From assembly GCA_029204225.1 (NCBI GenBank), contig CM055096.1:65198370-65262369 (forward strand): 64,000 nt of DNA, in the 5' to 3' direction. The position numbers and the translations under genes are program-made. Below, piece by piece: positions 33,775-43,803 of this stretch (within the stretch, counting starts at the first letter, position 1; each line of letters begins with the position of its first letter). Below the pieces are notes generated by a model, which saw nothing but the letters and a program-made list of their open reading frames with translations, had not been told where the DNA came from and ran no database searches. This DNA comes from Diphasiastrum complanatum. Taxonomy: Eukaryota; Streptophyta; Lycopodiopsida; Lycopodiales; Lycopodiaceae.

Positions 33775-34605
33775 GCCGAACATGTCAATATGAATCAGAT
33801 CTGGAAGCCAGTACATCTTCACCCAAATGTTACACTATGGACACACCAATCACATTTGGGGTGAATATGATAAACGTAGCATGGCTGTCAACGGAACCTA
33901 TTGAGAACCTAGTGGACAATGATCTAGTCCCTTGGCAAAATGCTCTAACTTATAATAAGGAAATTGAGTTGACTGATGAGCAGGTCCTACACCACATGGA
34001 CCCAGATCGATACGGAACCAAGAAAGTAGCAGCTCAACTACCACAAAAGTCTGCTATGGCGAAAGTCTCAAGGATCGATCCACCCAAGGCACCTACGAAT
34101 AAGAAGAATCAGTTGAAGCAACGCTACAACTAGGTGATCCGATGGAGTGATCTACCCAAAGAGGCGATAGCTACAGTGGATATTGATATTCGCAACCATG
34201 AGGCGAATGTTATGGCATTCCCGATGAGAGACAACAAGGATGAACCCACCAAAATGACAACAAAAGAGCAAAAAGAAGGTGTTGGATTCCTTGAAGTCAA
34301 TCAAGATAGACTCAGATACAACGTCATCTTCTACACAGGTGACATAAAATCAGAAAATGACCAGTCAAGCTAAGATCAATATGCTGAAGGAGAAATCTTA
34401 ACGAGCGCCAATTCACGAGATGCCTGAGACTTTCAAGATTTAGACCTTGGACGACATGATAATCATGATGCCGCAAGCCCAAAGAGAACCTGATCAAAGT
34501 CAGACACCAGCGAAACAAGTCCTCGAGGGACCTGCGCGAATATAGCCGATGAATCTTGCCGAGCCAGGTGAAGAAGAGAAGATAGTGCATGTGGGAGAGC
34601 AGTTA
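33775..34605 (+). pseudogene. Ty3 A protease-RT linker, third copy (probably A's own)
   Basis: Starts mid-linker (TCQYESDLEASTSSPKCY) and repeats FGVNMINVAWLSTEPI, NDLVPWQNALTYNKEIEL, TDEQVLHHMDPDRYGTKK and IRWSDLPKEAIATVDIDIRN. It differs from the first two copies by several percent, far more than they differ from each other. It leads directly into RT through GCAGTTAACACCCAC, so this is likely the original linker of element A. Confidence 0.75.
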
Positions 34606-36075
34606 ACACCCACACAGCTCAAGAGACTACGATCATTGTTGGTGAAATATAAAGACTTGTTTTGCCTGGAGTTATAGTGACCTGAAGGGCATTCCACCAA
34701 CAATAGTCCAACACACCATACCCTTGGTGGACAGAGCAGTCCCCAAGGTAAGCCATTATTACCGATGCAACCCGAATTATACTAAGCTGATCAAACAGGA
34801 GTTGTAGAAGCTAATGGATGTAGATTTCATCTATGAAATTGAACATATGGAATGGATATCACCGATAGTTATAGTACCCAAGAAGAATGGAAAAATGTGA
34901 ATTTGTGTGAATCTGAAGGTGCTAAATGTAGTCACCAAAAAAGATCATTTTTCTTTACCATTTACGAAAAGTGTCCTCGACAGAGTAGCTGGCACTGAAG
35001 CCTATAGTTTTCTAGATGGTTTCAGTGGCTACAACCAGGTGAAGATAGCCCCCCCAGGACCAGCACAAGACAACATTTGCCACGAAATGAGAAACCTATG
35101 CCTATAAAGTGATGCCATTCGGACTTTGCAATGCCCCAAGAACCTTCCAGCGAGTCATGTAGGCAGCATTCAAAGATTATCTGCAAAAATTTCTAGAAAT
35201 TTTCTTGGACAATCTGTGCATGCATAGACCAGACTCAGAACACTTATCCAATTTGGAGAAAGTATTATAGAAATGTCGTGACTACCAGATCTCCTTGAAT
35301 CCAAAAAAATCTCAATTCTGGGTGACACATGGCTTGATTCTTGACCATATAGTATCAAGACATGAGATCGCCATAGATCTATCAATGATCAGGATCATTG
35401 TTGATCTACCACCACCAAAAACGATCCGCAAAGTCTACATCTTCATGGGTCATGCTAACTATTATAGGATCTTCATTCTTGATTTTGTGGAGTTAGCCCG
35501 ACCAATTTACAAACTCACAACAGATCCACATTGGAATGAAGAAGCCCTAAAGGCCTTCCAAAAGCTTAAGGATGCATTGGTTTTAGCACCAATCTTACGC
35601 CCACCCAATTGGTCTATTGAGTTTTACGTGCATATAGACACATCAAAGTATGCAGTTGGAACAGTCTTAACCCAACCAGGTGAACACAAAAAAAAGTTTT
35701 CAATCCAATTTGCATGCCGACAGTTCAGTGATACCAAAATGAATTATTCAACCACAGAGCGGGAAGCACTGACAATGATCTATGCAGTTAAGAAATTTCG
35801 TCACTACCTGATGGCCACACATTTTTTCTTTTTATACGGACCATCAACCCTTGCTCTATCTCGTTAATAAAACTTGCAACACAGGAAGAATCACCAGATG
35901 GCTACTTCTGTTGTTGGAATATGATTTTGGGATAGTAGTTCGCAAGGGAAAACAACACTACATGGTAGATCATGTGTCACGAATCAAGGGGAAGGAGATT
36001 GCAACCCAACCCGACGATGAGCTGGCAGATGCTGTCTTATTTTACGTGGTAGTGGAAATTGATCTTGAAGGCTAG
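34606..36075 (+). pseudogene. Ty3 A reverse transcriptase and RNase H
   Basis: RT N-terminal part 34606-35290 is heavily broken. Identifiable pieces are WISPIVIVPKKNGK-like text (about 34850), FLDGFSGYNQVKIAPPGP (about 35010) and the catalytic loop EIFLDNLCMH, so FLDN (35202-35213) replaces YLDD and one catalytic aspartate is lost. From 35295: NPKKSQFWVTHGLILDHIVS, FMGHANYYRIFILDFV. RNase H 35620-36000: VHIDTSKYAVGTVLTQPG, NYSTTEREALTMIYAVKKFR, then after a frameshift near 35840 LEYDFGIVVRKGKQH and MVDHVSRI. Non-functional. Confidence 0.85.
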
Positions 36076-37221
36076 ACCTTATCAGCTGATTGTCGGCCAC
36101 TTGTATCGAAGAGGACCAGACAGAATTCTTCGGCAGTGTATTCTTCCTCATGAGGCCACCCAGATCATTTCGCATTCACATGAAGGCATGGGTGGAGGCC
36201 ATTTTGCATCCGACACTACAGTTCACAATATCCTGCAATCAGGATGTTGGTGGCCAATGATTCATAAGGATACGGAGGAATACTTGAAAAAGTGCGATGT
36301 GTGCCAAAGGGCAAGGAGACCAACGAGATTGAATTATGACCTACTGCACCCGGTCTTAGCCCAAGCACCATTCAAAAAGTGGGGATTGAATTACATTGGT
36401 CCAATTCACCTACAGCAAGGAGTTCCCAAGCTCAATACATGATCGTAGCCACAGACTACCTCACCAAGTGGGTCGAAGCCAAGGCAGTAAGAGTAGCTGA
36501 TGCTAGGACCACTGCCAAGTTCCTTTATGAAAATATCATTGTGCACTTTGGATGCCCGGTGGAGCTAGTTAGCGATCGCGGAAGCCATTTCATCAATGAG
36601 ACCATCAAGGTCCTATTGGAGGAATTCTTCGTGATCCACAGAACCAGTACGCCTTATTATCCTTGTGGTAATGGGCAAGCAGAATCATCCAATAAGATCC
36701 TGTGTAGCATGCTCACGAAAACTGTTGAAGCTAGCAGATCAGATTGGGAACATAAGTTGCATGCTGCTCTGTGGGCATTCAAGATAGCATATAAAAGAAG
36801 CACTGATCAAACACCCTTCCAATTGGTATATGGTTAGGATGCTGTAATGCGAGTAGAGTTTCTAGTTCCTTCATTAAGGATTGCTACCACGCAACATCTT
36901 AATGAGTCCAAATCTCTACAACTACATCACGAAGCTCTGCATAAACTCTGTGAAACACGCTTACTAGTTGTGCATGCACTGGCAGCTGAAAAGAAAAGAT
37001 GCAAGGCATGGCATGATCGCAGGTTGCAAAAGAAGGATCTTCGCTCTGGAGATCTGGTCCTGATGTATAAAACCAAGGAGATCAAGGGAAAGTTAAAATT
37101 CACAGGCGAAGGTCCTTATCGGATCAATGAAATTCTTAATCATGGAGCCGTGAATTTGAAAAAGCTCGATGGGACACCATTCGATACACCCATCAACGGT
37201 AGCAAGTTGCACAAGTACTAG
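36059..37221 (+). pseudogene. Ty3 A integrase with GPY/F-type tail
   Basis: Integrase, nearly complete. Zinc N-terminus HSHEGMGGGHFASD then CDVCQRARRP (36175-36330). The core catalytic triad is present: D at 36454-36456 (VATDYLTKWVEA), D at 36574-36576 (SDRGSHF), E at 36682-36684 (NGQAESSNK), 35 residues between the last two. The C-terminal domain is at 36847-37221, with RSGDLVLMYKTKEIKGKLKF and FTGEGPYRINEI (GPY/F motif). Breaks: a frameshift near 36425 and a stop at 36836. It ends at 37221. Ty3 order RT-RNase H-integrase is kept. Confidence 0.9.
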
Positions 37222-38408
37222 CCACCACAGTGAGATAGATCCAGATTGGTGAGGGCACGTTACAAAAAGCTAATATGCTAAACCATCACCACTAGATCTA
37301 GAAATATCAAGCCAAATCAAGCTAGATCCATCAAGATTCAGCCAGATTTGGCAAGATCGGAGAAATCTAGCAGAATACAAGAAGGATCCAGATCCAGACG
37401 GGATCAAAAAGGAAGCAGATGATCAAATTATGCCAATAAGTCCTCTAAATTTGTAGATCAGAGACCTCGATCTCAGTAACTATGGCAAATTAATGGGCAA
37501 AATTCACCAAAGACTGACGGATCTATTACCAACTATCCATCAGAACTTCCAGAGAACTACCAACAGTCAGATCAAGCTTGGATGAAGCTGATTACCAGTC
37601 TACAAAAGTTAAAAATTAGAAAATCTCGAGATCTCATCAAAAAACACTCTAAAAGAGCACTTTTTTCATGATTTTTGGAGATCCCCTGGGAGAGAGCTCT
37701 TGAAACTTGGACAGTCACCAGATCTGACCTAGATGCATCCAAGAAATTCTCTGCGAGAGTTCTAATGGAGGAATCATCATTTTTTAGTGTGTGCGAGGGT
37801 TCCCAGAAGCTGAATTTTTAGAACCCTCGTAGAGCATCAAGATCATCTTACCAACCCTCGCAAGGTGCCTAAATGGAATTAGAGTAGTGATTAGCCTATC
37901 TACATGGTCTAATCTTGAAAATCCGATCATAGGAGCAAGTTGTGCAAGAGATCACTTCCTACAAGAGTTGAACCCTCGCAGACAGTCTGAACCCTCGCAG
38001 AACCTTCGCATAGCAGTGAAATCACCTTCTGAACTCTCACAGACTTCCCTGAGGTCTTAGAATTTTGTGAAGAAGGTGCCTGCCAGAATGTGGGTAGAAC
38101 TGAACAAGGGAAAGTGGATTTCACCTAATACGCACTCTAAATACCACTATATAAGGGTTGAATTTGAGTCATTTGTCACCTTTGCTAACAAAGCTCTGCC
38201 AAAATTTACACTAAAATTACCAAGTTCTCCGTTTCTAACCAAACTTCCAACCAGCTATCATCTGCTCATACTAAACACCGATCTACGCTCTAAACTACAC
38301 TTCTTGTCATCCAACACTCGTTATTCACAATTTTCTGTCATTTTCACACCTTTTTATTCTTTTCACCGTTTTTTCTACTTTTTTTTCCCTTATTCATGAA
38401 TAGCCCTA
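37222..38408 (+). other. Ty3 A non-coding region between integrase and third ORF
   Basis: No coding signal. Rich in (A/G)GATC-containing words at 37225-37450. At 37700-38060 there are seven or more CTCGCAG / TGCGAGGGTT motifs in both orientations (about 37757, 37795, 37828, 37856, 37974, 37990, 38002), matching the motif family of the 5' leader at 8860-9420. Confidence 0.6.
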
Positions 38409-40752
38409 TTGTGTAAGTTTGTCTGTGCACTTCTCGAGACGAAAGTGCGCAGTTTTCAACGCTCATCCCTTTTGTCTACCCTCGTGCCACACACTAATCT
38501 TTATCCGCCATCTCAAGCATCCACCTCCTCCCAACCTACAGTTACTAGCACAACGGCCAGCAAACGAATGCGTGGCGCTGCCTCTATATCTTCATCTCCA
38601 CCTGCTACCTGACGACGCGCCTCCACTACCACACTAACCCCCACCACTTCTTCTTCCGTGCAATCATCCCCTTCCATCTCTATTGTCATTACCATTTCCG
38701 CTTCCTCTGTTGATACCACTCCTATCTCTGTTCCATTATCCACTACTATGTCCATCACCATCACATCCTCCATCACTCCTGCCGCCACCGTTGCTTCCAT
38801 TCCATTCAATCCTTCTGATTCTCAATTGTCTCCTGACACTCTGGCATGGATGCAAGTCATCAATTTTTCACCCCCACGCCAGACCCTTTCTGCTCCATCT
38901 TTGTCTTCTTCCATACTCCACACCACCCTTCAGTTCCCCTCTGTTCCTCCCATTCTCTCGTTCGGACAAGTCGTCCTCACCCACATTTCCACTGTTGCTT
39001 CTCAAACCCCACCTGCTTTGCCAACAAAGGTTGTCGAGGGCAACCAACCGTTGTCTGATGACGAACCTGATAGAAGATGATGACGACGGAACTCCACAAG
39101 TCGTCGGGGTCGATACAACACAAGACCCTATCAGTGCCACCATACCGGCTGCTCTCACAGACTTAACGACAGTGTACTAGACTCTGGGCAAATACATCTT
39201 GGATGCGGTAGCGGCCAAAGCTATCTTGGAAAGTAGGGTACTACACTTGGAAACAAATAACACACAGCTACAAGCAGAACTCACCAAGCTGCAGCACGAG
39301 CTGATTTTGGCTCAGCAACATGAAGAAGTAGGGCACCAGGAGATCGCCAAGCTGCAGCAGAAGGAGGAGGGCCTCAATAATTATATTCAAAGCCTCTCCA
39401 AAGCGCTGACAGAGGCCTCCACGAAGGTGCGGGAGCTTCAATCCAAAGTGTCCCAACGGCATGTTCCCATCCAGGCGCAATTAAACCTTTTGGAAGCAGA
39501 CAATACGCTCCTGGAGATGGAGGTCAAAGCCCTACAAGATGAAAAGCTTGTCTGGTTAGCTCAACCTGCACCAAACTCAAGGCCGCTCTCTCAATCATAA
39601 ATGAATCTTCTTCGACGTCAGGTGCAGGTTTATAGCCAAAACTTAAATAGCTACCCGACAAAGTTCAATAAATATCGGACAAGCACAACTCACGAGCTCG
39701 CCCAGGCCAATCAAGCCCTCAAGGCTTGCCGAAAATTCATGGAAATGAAGGCCCAACCCCCCTGGTAATTCTACTGCCACCTATTTTTGACGCTGCACAG
39801 GCCAGTACAAGCCAAGACCAAAGCCAACAGGCAGCATGGGGATATAACAAAGATCTAGGGTTCGAAGGCCATGACCAAGGACAAACGGATACGGCTGCTG
39901 AGACACGAGACCAGGCCAAGGCGTAGATACCAGCCAAAGCCAAGCCACATCATTCAGAGGTTCACGCACGATATCTTCTAGCAGAGCCTTCTGAAGACCA
40001 AAGTTCGTGGAGGAGAAAATAAACAAATTCCTATCAAAGTATCCCCACGAGTCATCAAGAGACAGCTGGCAGATATCGTTTTCAGCTCTAACAATAAAGG
40101 GCAAAGAATTGCAAGCATTACTCGCCCTCCAACTACAACTAGAGTGGCGTCAGCAATTGTTCGAAAGAGACCCTGTGGCCATCAGGGCCTACGTGACGAG
40201 TCCACAACAATTATAGGTGAATGCGCACTTCCTACCCTGTACATGGCGATCCACATGGGCGGAATGCGACACCCCTCTAGACAAACTCGCAATTTAAAAC
40301 TTCAATTGGCCGAGCATTCATTCAGAATACGGTTGGACTACGGATGTGGATGCCAGAAGGGCTCTTACCACATTCGCAAATCACTATGTCAACTGTCCTA
40401 ATCCAACAGTCTGCACGGCAGCCACTTATGCTTGGGACTTAGAACATCTAATGAGGATCGAAACCAAATGGGACAATTTTCTCTCCCCCATATTCTTTGA
40501 CATTAATAAGGCGCTACCTTCAGACAAAGTCGAAGATTAGTTGCCAATTGCTCGTGTGTATTACCGAGCTGCACTTATGGGTGATCCATCGACACGCAAA
40601 TTCCAAGCATGGGTCGACTAAGATTGGCTGAGAGGAGTCCACAAGTCCCTTCACACGCACAAGGACTTGAAGAAATTGGACTGCCTCAACTTTATGGAGG
40701 ACGTCACGACCTACCTGATCCAGCAAAGGCGGGGGAAGAAAACTCTTTACTA
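38409..40752 (+). pseudogene. Ty3 A third ORF (post-integrase): Ser/Thr/Pro-rich, coiled coil, C-terminal domain
   Basis: Function unknown. Pieces in order: a Ser/Thr/Pro-rich stretch 38500-39080; a clear coiled coil 39199-39597 (LESRVLHLETNNTQLQAELT, LQHELILAQQHEEV, long heptads); a low-homology middle; a C-terminal part 40346-40752 with WDLEHLMRIETKWDNFL, LPIARVYYRAALMGDPS and MEDVTTYLIQQRRGK. Ty3 C has the matching LPIARLYYRVAMMGGS at about 45435. Stops and frameshifts throughout. Its position between integrase and the 3' LTR is where Athila-type env-like or Tat-type extra ORFs lie. I see no signal peptide or convincing membrane span, so env is not supported. Confidence 0.65.
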
Positions 40753-40799
40753 AACCGGTAGAGTGCCGAGGGACTGGCACTACTTAAGGTCGTGGGTCC

Positions 40800-41621
40800 T
40801 GTTGGGGGTATTCCCAACAAAGTGTAAATAAATAAAATCGTCCAATAAAATGTGTTGCGAGGGCATGGCATCTTGTGCGCGTAAGCCCATGGCCCAATGA
40901 GCACGCAAGCTTAAGTGTAAATTAAATAAAATTGACTTGGGTCTTGGAATCAAAATAAAACTAGAGGCCCAAAAGTCATTTTTAAACTTAGAGATCACTT
41001 TTTAGAGTTGGGTCCAAATGGGGACTCACATGAATCTTGTGAAGTTTAATGTACTTTTTATGGACCCTTGGATCAAGTTGGGTCCAAGATGAATGGATAG
41101 GATCAATGTGATTATTATACAATAATGATTGAGAAACAAGGGCCTTCCCCATTTTATAAAAAGGCACCATTTGTACACTATTTTCATGCTTAATAGAGAG
41201 GAGGAGACTCTATCATTTTGAGAGCTCAAGCATTCTCATTTGCTAATCACTCTTGCTTATGCTATTGTTGGATTGCTTGTTATTTCCATTTCTTCCATGC
41301 TTTTTGTTTGTGATTAGTTAAGCTTTCTCCATAAGCAATCATTGAGCATTTGAGCTAACCTCCATCTCATCTCTCTCTCTTTCTCTCTTCTCTTCTCTCT
41401 TCCTCTTCTTTTCTACCCCTTCCCTTCACCCAAAACCATGAAGAATATTAGTGTAGAGGAGTAGAGTTAAGGGAGACTAGTGTTAGTGGTGAATAGAGTT
41501 ACTAGGAGAAAGTAGAAAACTAACTAAAAATAACATATATGCATAGTTAGGTACCTATCCAGTGATCTAACCCTTGTTGACATGCGAGAGGGCTATACTA
41601 TGCAAGATCTTCGACCCTACA
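40800..41621 (+). repeat. 3' LTR of Ty3 A
   Basis: 822 bp, TGTTGGGGG...GACCCTACA, collinear with 7809-8619 and several percent diverged, including small indels near 41075. TATA near 41155 and a pyrimidine tract near 41369-41416. A purine-rich CAAAGGCGGGGGAAGAAAAC lies 50-75 bases upstream, not directly adjacent. Confidence 0.9.
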
Positions 41622-41626
41622 CAAAC
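41622..41626. repeat. Right target-site duplication of Ty3 A (CAAAC)
   Basis: Matches 7804-7808. Confidence 0.85.
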
Positions 41627-41729
41627 TCCACTTGGAAAGATCAGCAGGATGCTCAAATTTCACAACAAAAAGTATAGAAGCTTCTCTTTTGGTAGGGTGC
41701 CTACATACAAGCTTGCTACAGATCTGGTA
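41627..41729 (-). other. 5' leader of copia M, primer-proximal part
   Basis: Short non-coding stretch between Ty3 A and the minus-strand primer site; continues the copia M leader at 7209-7808. Confidence 0.55.
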
Positions 41730-41741
41730 GTTCTGATACCA
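41730..41741 (-). other. Primer binding site of copia M (tRNA-iMet, minus strand)
   Basis: On the minus strand TGGTATCAGAAC, one base different from the standard TGGTATCAGAGC. It directly abuts an LTR end (..TTTCTAACA). Confidence 0.8.
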
Positions 41742-41885
41742 TGTTAGAAATCCCTAAATCATAATATGGATGTACAGACTAGAATCTGAACCCAGGATCT
41801 CTCTCATACCAGATGGGATGCTCTATCACTGCGCTATTCGTCCTGTTTGATAGTTCTCTCTAGAGTGTGGATTGATATTCCAACA
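41742..41885 (-). repeat. Short (144-bp) LTR of copia M carrying a tRNA-like sequence
   Basis: On the minus strand it starts TGTTGGAATATC, ends GATTTCTAACA and is followed directly by the Met primer site. The ends are near-inverted (TGTTGGAA / TTTCTAACA). 144 bp is short for copia, comparable to TRIM elements. The matching 3' LTR is missing because copia M is cut at 3541. Confidence 0.5.
41771..41843 (-). ncRNA. tRNA-like sequence (A and B boxes) inside the short LTR
   Basis: Minus strand. A-box-like TAGCGCAGTGATAG starts at 41836 and B-box-like GGTTCAGATTC at 41792, 44 bases apart, exactly the spacing in a tRNA (positions 8 and 52). An anticodon-like arm TCCCA-TCTGGTA-TGAGA (one mismatch) and a T-arm CTGGG-TTCAGAT-TCTAG fold. 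The acceptor stem is poor, so this is not an intact tRNA gene; a tRNA-derived (SINE-like) promoter is more likely. Confidence 0.45.
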
Positions 41886-42720
41886 GTCAATTGGAATCAA
41901 ACTCTTGCAACAGTGGATTGTACAACAAGTTATATGTGCCAATGAGATAATCAATCTGAATTGAGCAAAATTTTTTGGATACACTGATCACTTTTCCATT
42001 GAATATGATGAACTTATCTTGGATATCAACTGATCCAATTCTAGATTTGATTGAAGATGATCTAATACATGTTTGTCATGCCTTGACTTATGATGGAGAT
42101 GCAGAACTTACGGATGAGTAGATCCTCAATCATGTGGATCCTACAAGATTTGGAGTTCAAAATATTCTGGATGACCCGACAATAAAACCGCCAAAAACAG
42201 GTATATTGAAGGAAGGAAAAGCTCCAAGACCAATGACAAAGAAACAAGCAGAGCAACACAATAATACGGTCCTGAAATGGGAAAAATCCTTTAAAAAAGT
42301 TGATTCTAAGAATGTACCACCTTTATTGGATAAAGGAAAGGGGAAAATCAAGGATGATTTTTCAAGATGGAGTTCTCACAAGAAATTACCATCAAGGAAG
42401 TCATCACTTTCATAGAAGAGCACATCTTTTAGGAAGTCACCACTTTACGATCGATTCCTACCAAGAAAGCTAAACAAAGATCAAAGATCAATCCTTATGA
42501 AAAAGAACAATCAGAAGAAGTCCAGCATTATATGCCAGAGCATTTCAAACACTATACTTTGGATGATGTCTTGATTATGTTCCCAAAAGCTCATCGTGAA
42601 CCAGAAGAGCAAGAGCCAGACATGGAAGATGTTTATGATGGACCAGCCAGGACTCACAACCAATGAATCTTGCTAAACTAGGAGAACTCAAAAAAATTGT
42701 TCAAGTTGGAGCACAACTTA
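41886..42720 (+). pseudogene. Ty3 C protease-RT linker (resumed)
   Basis: Continuation of Ty3 C after the nested insertions. ISTDPILDLIEDDLIHVCHA and LTYDGDAELTDE (41990-42115) align with the conserved linker of Ty3 A, then ILNHVDPTRFGVQNILDD and an open Lys/Pro-rich part to 42415. PEHFKHYTLDDVLIMFPKAH lies at about 42535. About 0.4 kb of C present in A between protease and this point is missing. Stops at about 42120 and 42414. Confidence 0.75.
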
Positions 42721-43803
42721 CTCCCGAGCAATTTCAAGCATTATAGAAGTTATTGATCAAGTACCAAGATGCAATTCCAATGGTCACAAAATTTTATCGT
42801 TATAATCCGAATATTACGGATCTTATAAAGAAAACGCTACAAAGATTACTTGAGGCCGACTTTATTTATGAAATTGAACATGCAAAATGGATTTCTCCAA
42901 TTGTCGTTGTTTCTAAGAAGAATGGGAAGATGCAAATTTGTGTGAATCTCAAGGCTTTGAACAAAGTGAAGAAAAATGATCACTTTCCGTACCCTTTACT
43001 GAAAGCATATTGGACCGACTTGTTGGAGCTGAAGCATACAATTTTTTTGGATGGATTTAGTGGTTACAACCAAGTTAAGATCACACTTGCGGATCCCCAT
43101 AAAACAACATTTGCAACAGATTGGCAATTTCAAGCGTTACAAAAGTTATTGATCAAGTACCAAGATTGTTTTGCTTGGACATACAAGGATCTCAAAGGAA
43201 TTCCTACCTCAGTTATTGAGCATACAATACCCTGATGCCTGATGCAATTCCAATGGTCACAACATTTTATCGTTGTAATCCGAATATTACGGATCTTATA
43301 CAGAGATTACTTGAAGCCGACAATATTTACGATATCAAATATGCAAAATGGATTTCTCCAATTGTCGTTGTTCCTAAGAAGAATGGGAAGATGCAAATTT
43401 GTATGGATCTCAAGGCTTTGAACAAAGTGAAGAAAAAGGATCACTTTCCATTACCCTTTTCTGAAAGCATATTGGACTGACTTGCTGGAGCCAAAGCATA
43501 CAGTTTTTTGGATGGATTTAGTGGTTACAACCAAGTTAAGATCGCACTTGCAGATCACCATAAAACAACATTTTCAACATAATGAGAAACTTATGTCTCT
43601 AAAGTTATGTCATTTGGAATTTGCAATGCACCTAGTTCATTTCAAAGAGTCATGCAGTTTGCCTTCAAAGACTACTTGCAGAAATTCTTTGAAATCTACT
43701 TGGATGATCTTGGAGTCCATAATGTCGATACTTTGTTGGGCCTCTACTCACCACAATGGGGATCCACGAGCATGCCTTTTCTAGAAGAATCAATATGGAT
43801 TTT
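42721..43803 (+). pseudogene. Ty3 C reverse transcriptase with tandemly duplicated N-terminal half
   Basis: First half-copy 42721-43125: FYRYNPNITDLIKK, WISPIVVVSKKNGKMQICVN, FLDGFSGYNQVKITLADPHK. The sequence then restarts at about 43131 (QFQALQKLLIKYQD) and repeats the same block to 43580: FYRCNPNITDLIQRLLEADN, WISPIVVVPKKNGKMQICMD, DGFSGYNQVK-like. It then completes RT: FGICNAPSSFQRVMQFAFKD and EIYLDDLGVHN with YLDD at 43697-43708. The first copy lacks about 80 bp found in the second around YQDCFAWTYKDLKG. RNase H and integrase are absent; at about 43804 the sequence jumps to the third-ORF region. Confidence 0.85.

Larger units (their letters stand above)
7809..41621 (+). mobile_element. 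Ty3/gypsy element A, composite with nested insertions
   Basis: Direct LTRs (7809-8619 and 40800-41621), a matching CAAAC duplication on both outer sides and an Asp-type primer binding site define one Ty3 insertion in the leader of copia M. Its own parts appear to be the 5' LTR, leader, gag/protease and then, after about 20 kb of later material, the protease-RT linker (33775), RT, RNase H, integrase, 3' non-coding region, third ORF and 3' LTR. The interior also holds a copia fragment, a young intact copia, other copia pieces, inverted segments and a second copy of the gag-copia chimera. The LTRs differ from each other by several percent by eye, so A is much older than the intact copia within it. 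Confidence 0.8.

Noticed and set aside
38683-39180. Open frames in other phases over the Ser/Thr/Pro-rich region (165 aa plus strand, 98 aa minus strand)
   Set aside because: These arise from low-complexity composition. Only the phase feeding the coiled coil at 39199 fits the third-ORF layout seen in the other families.
38409-40752. An envelope-like gene in Ty3 A
   Set aside because: The position fits, but there is no signal peptide, membrane anchor or cleavage motif. The coiled coil and conserved C-terminal motif do not by themselves support a membrane glycoprotein.
41771-41843. A functional tRNA gene
   Set aside because: The acceptor stem pairs poorly and the anticodon stem has a mismatch, although the internal promoter boxes have tRNA spacing.
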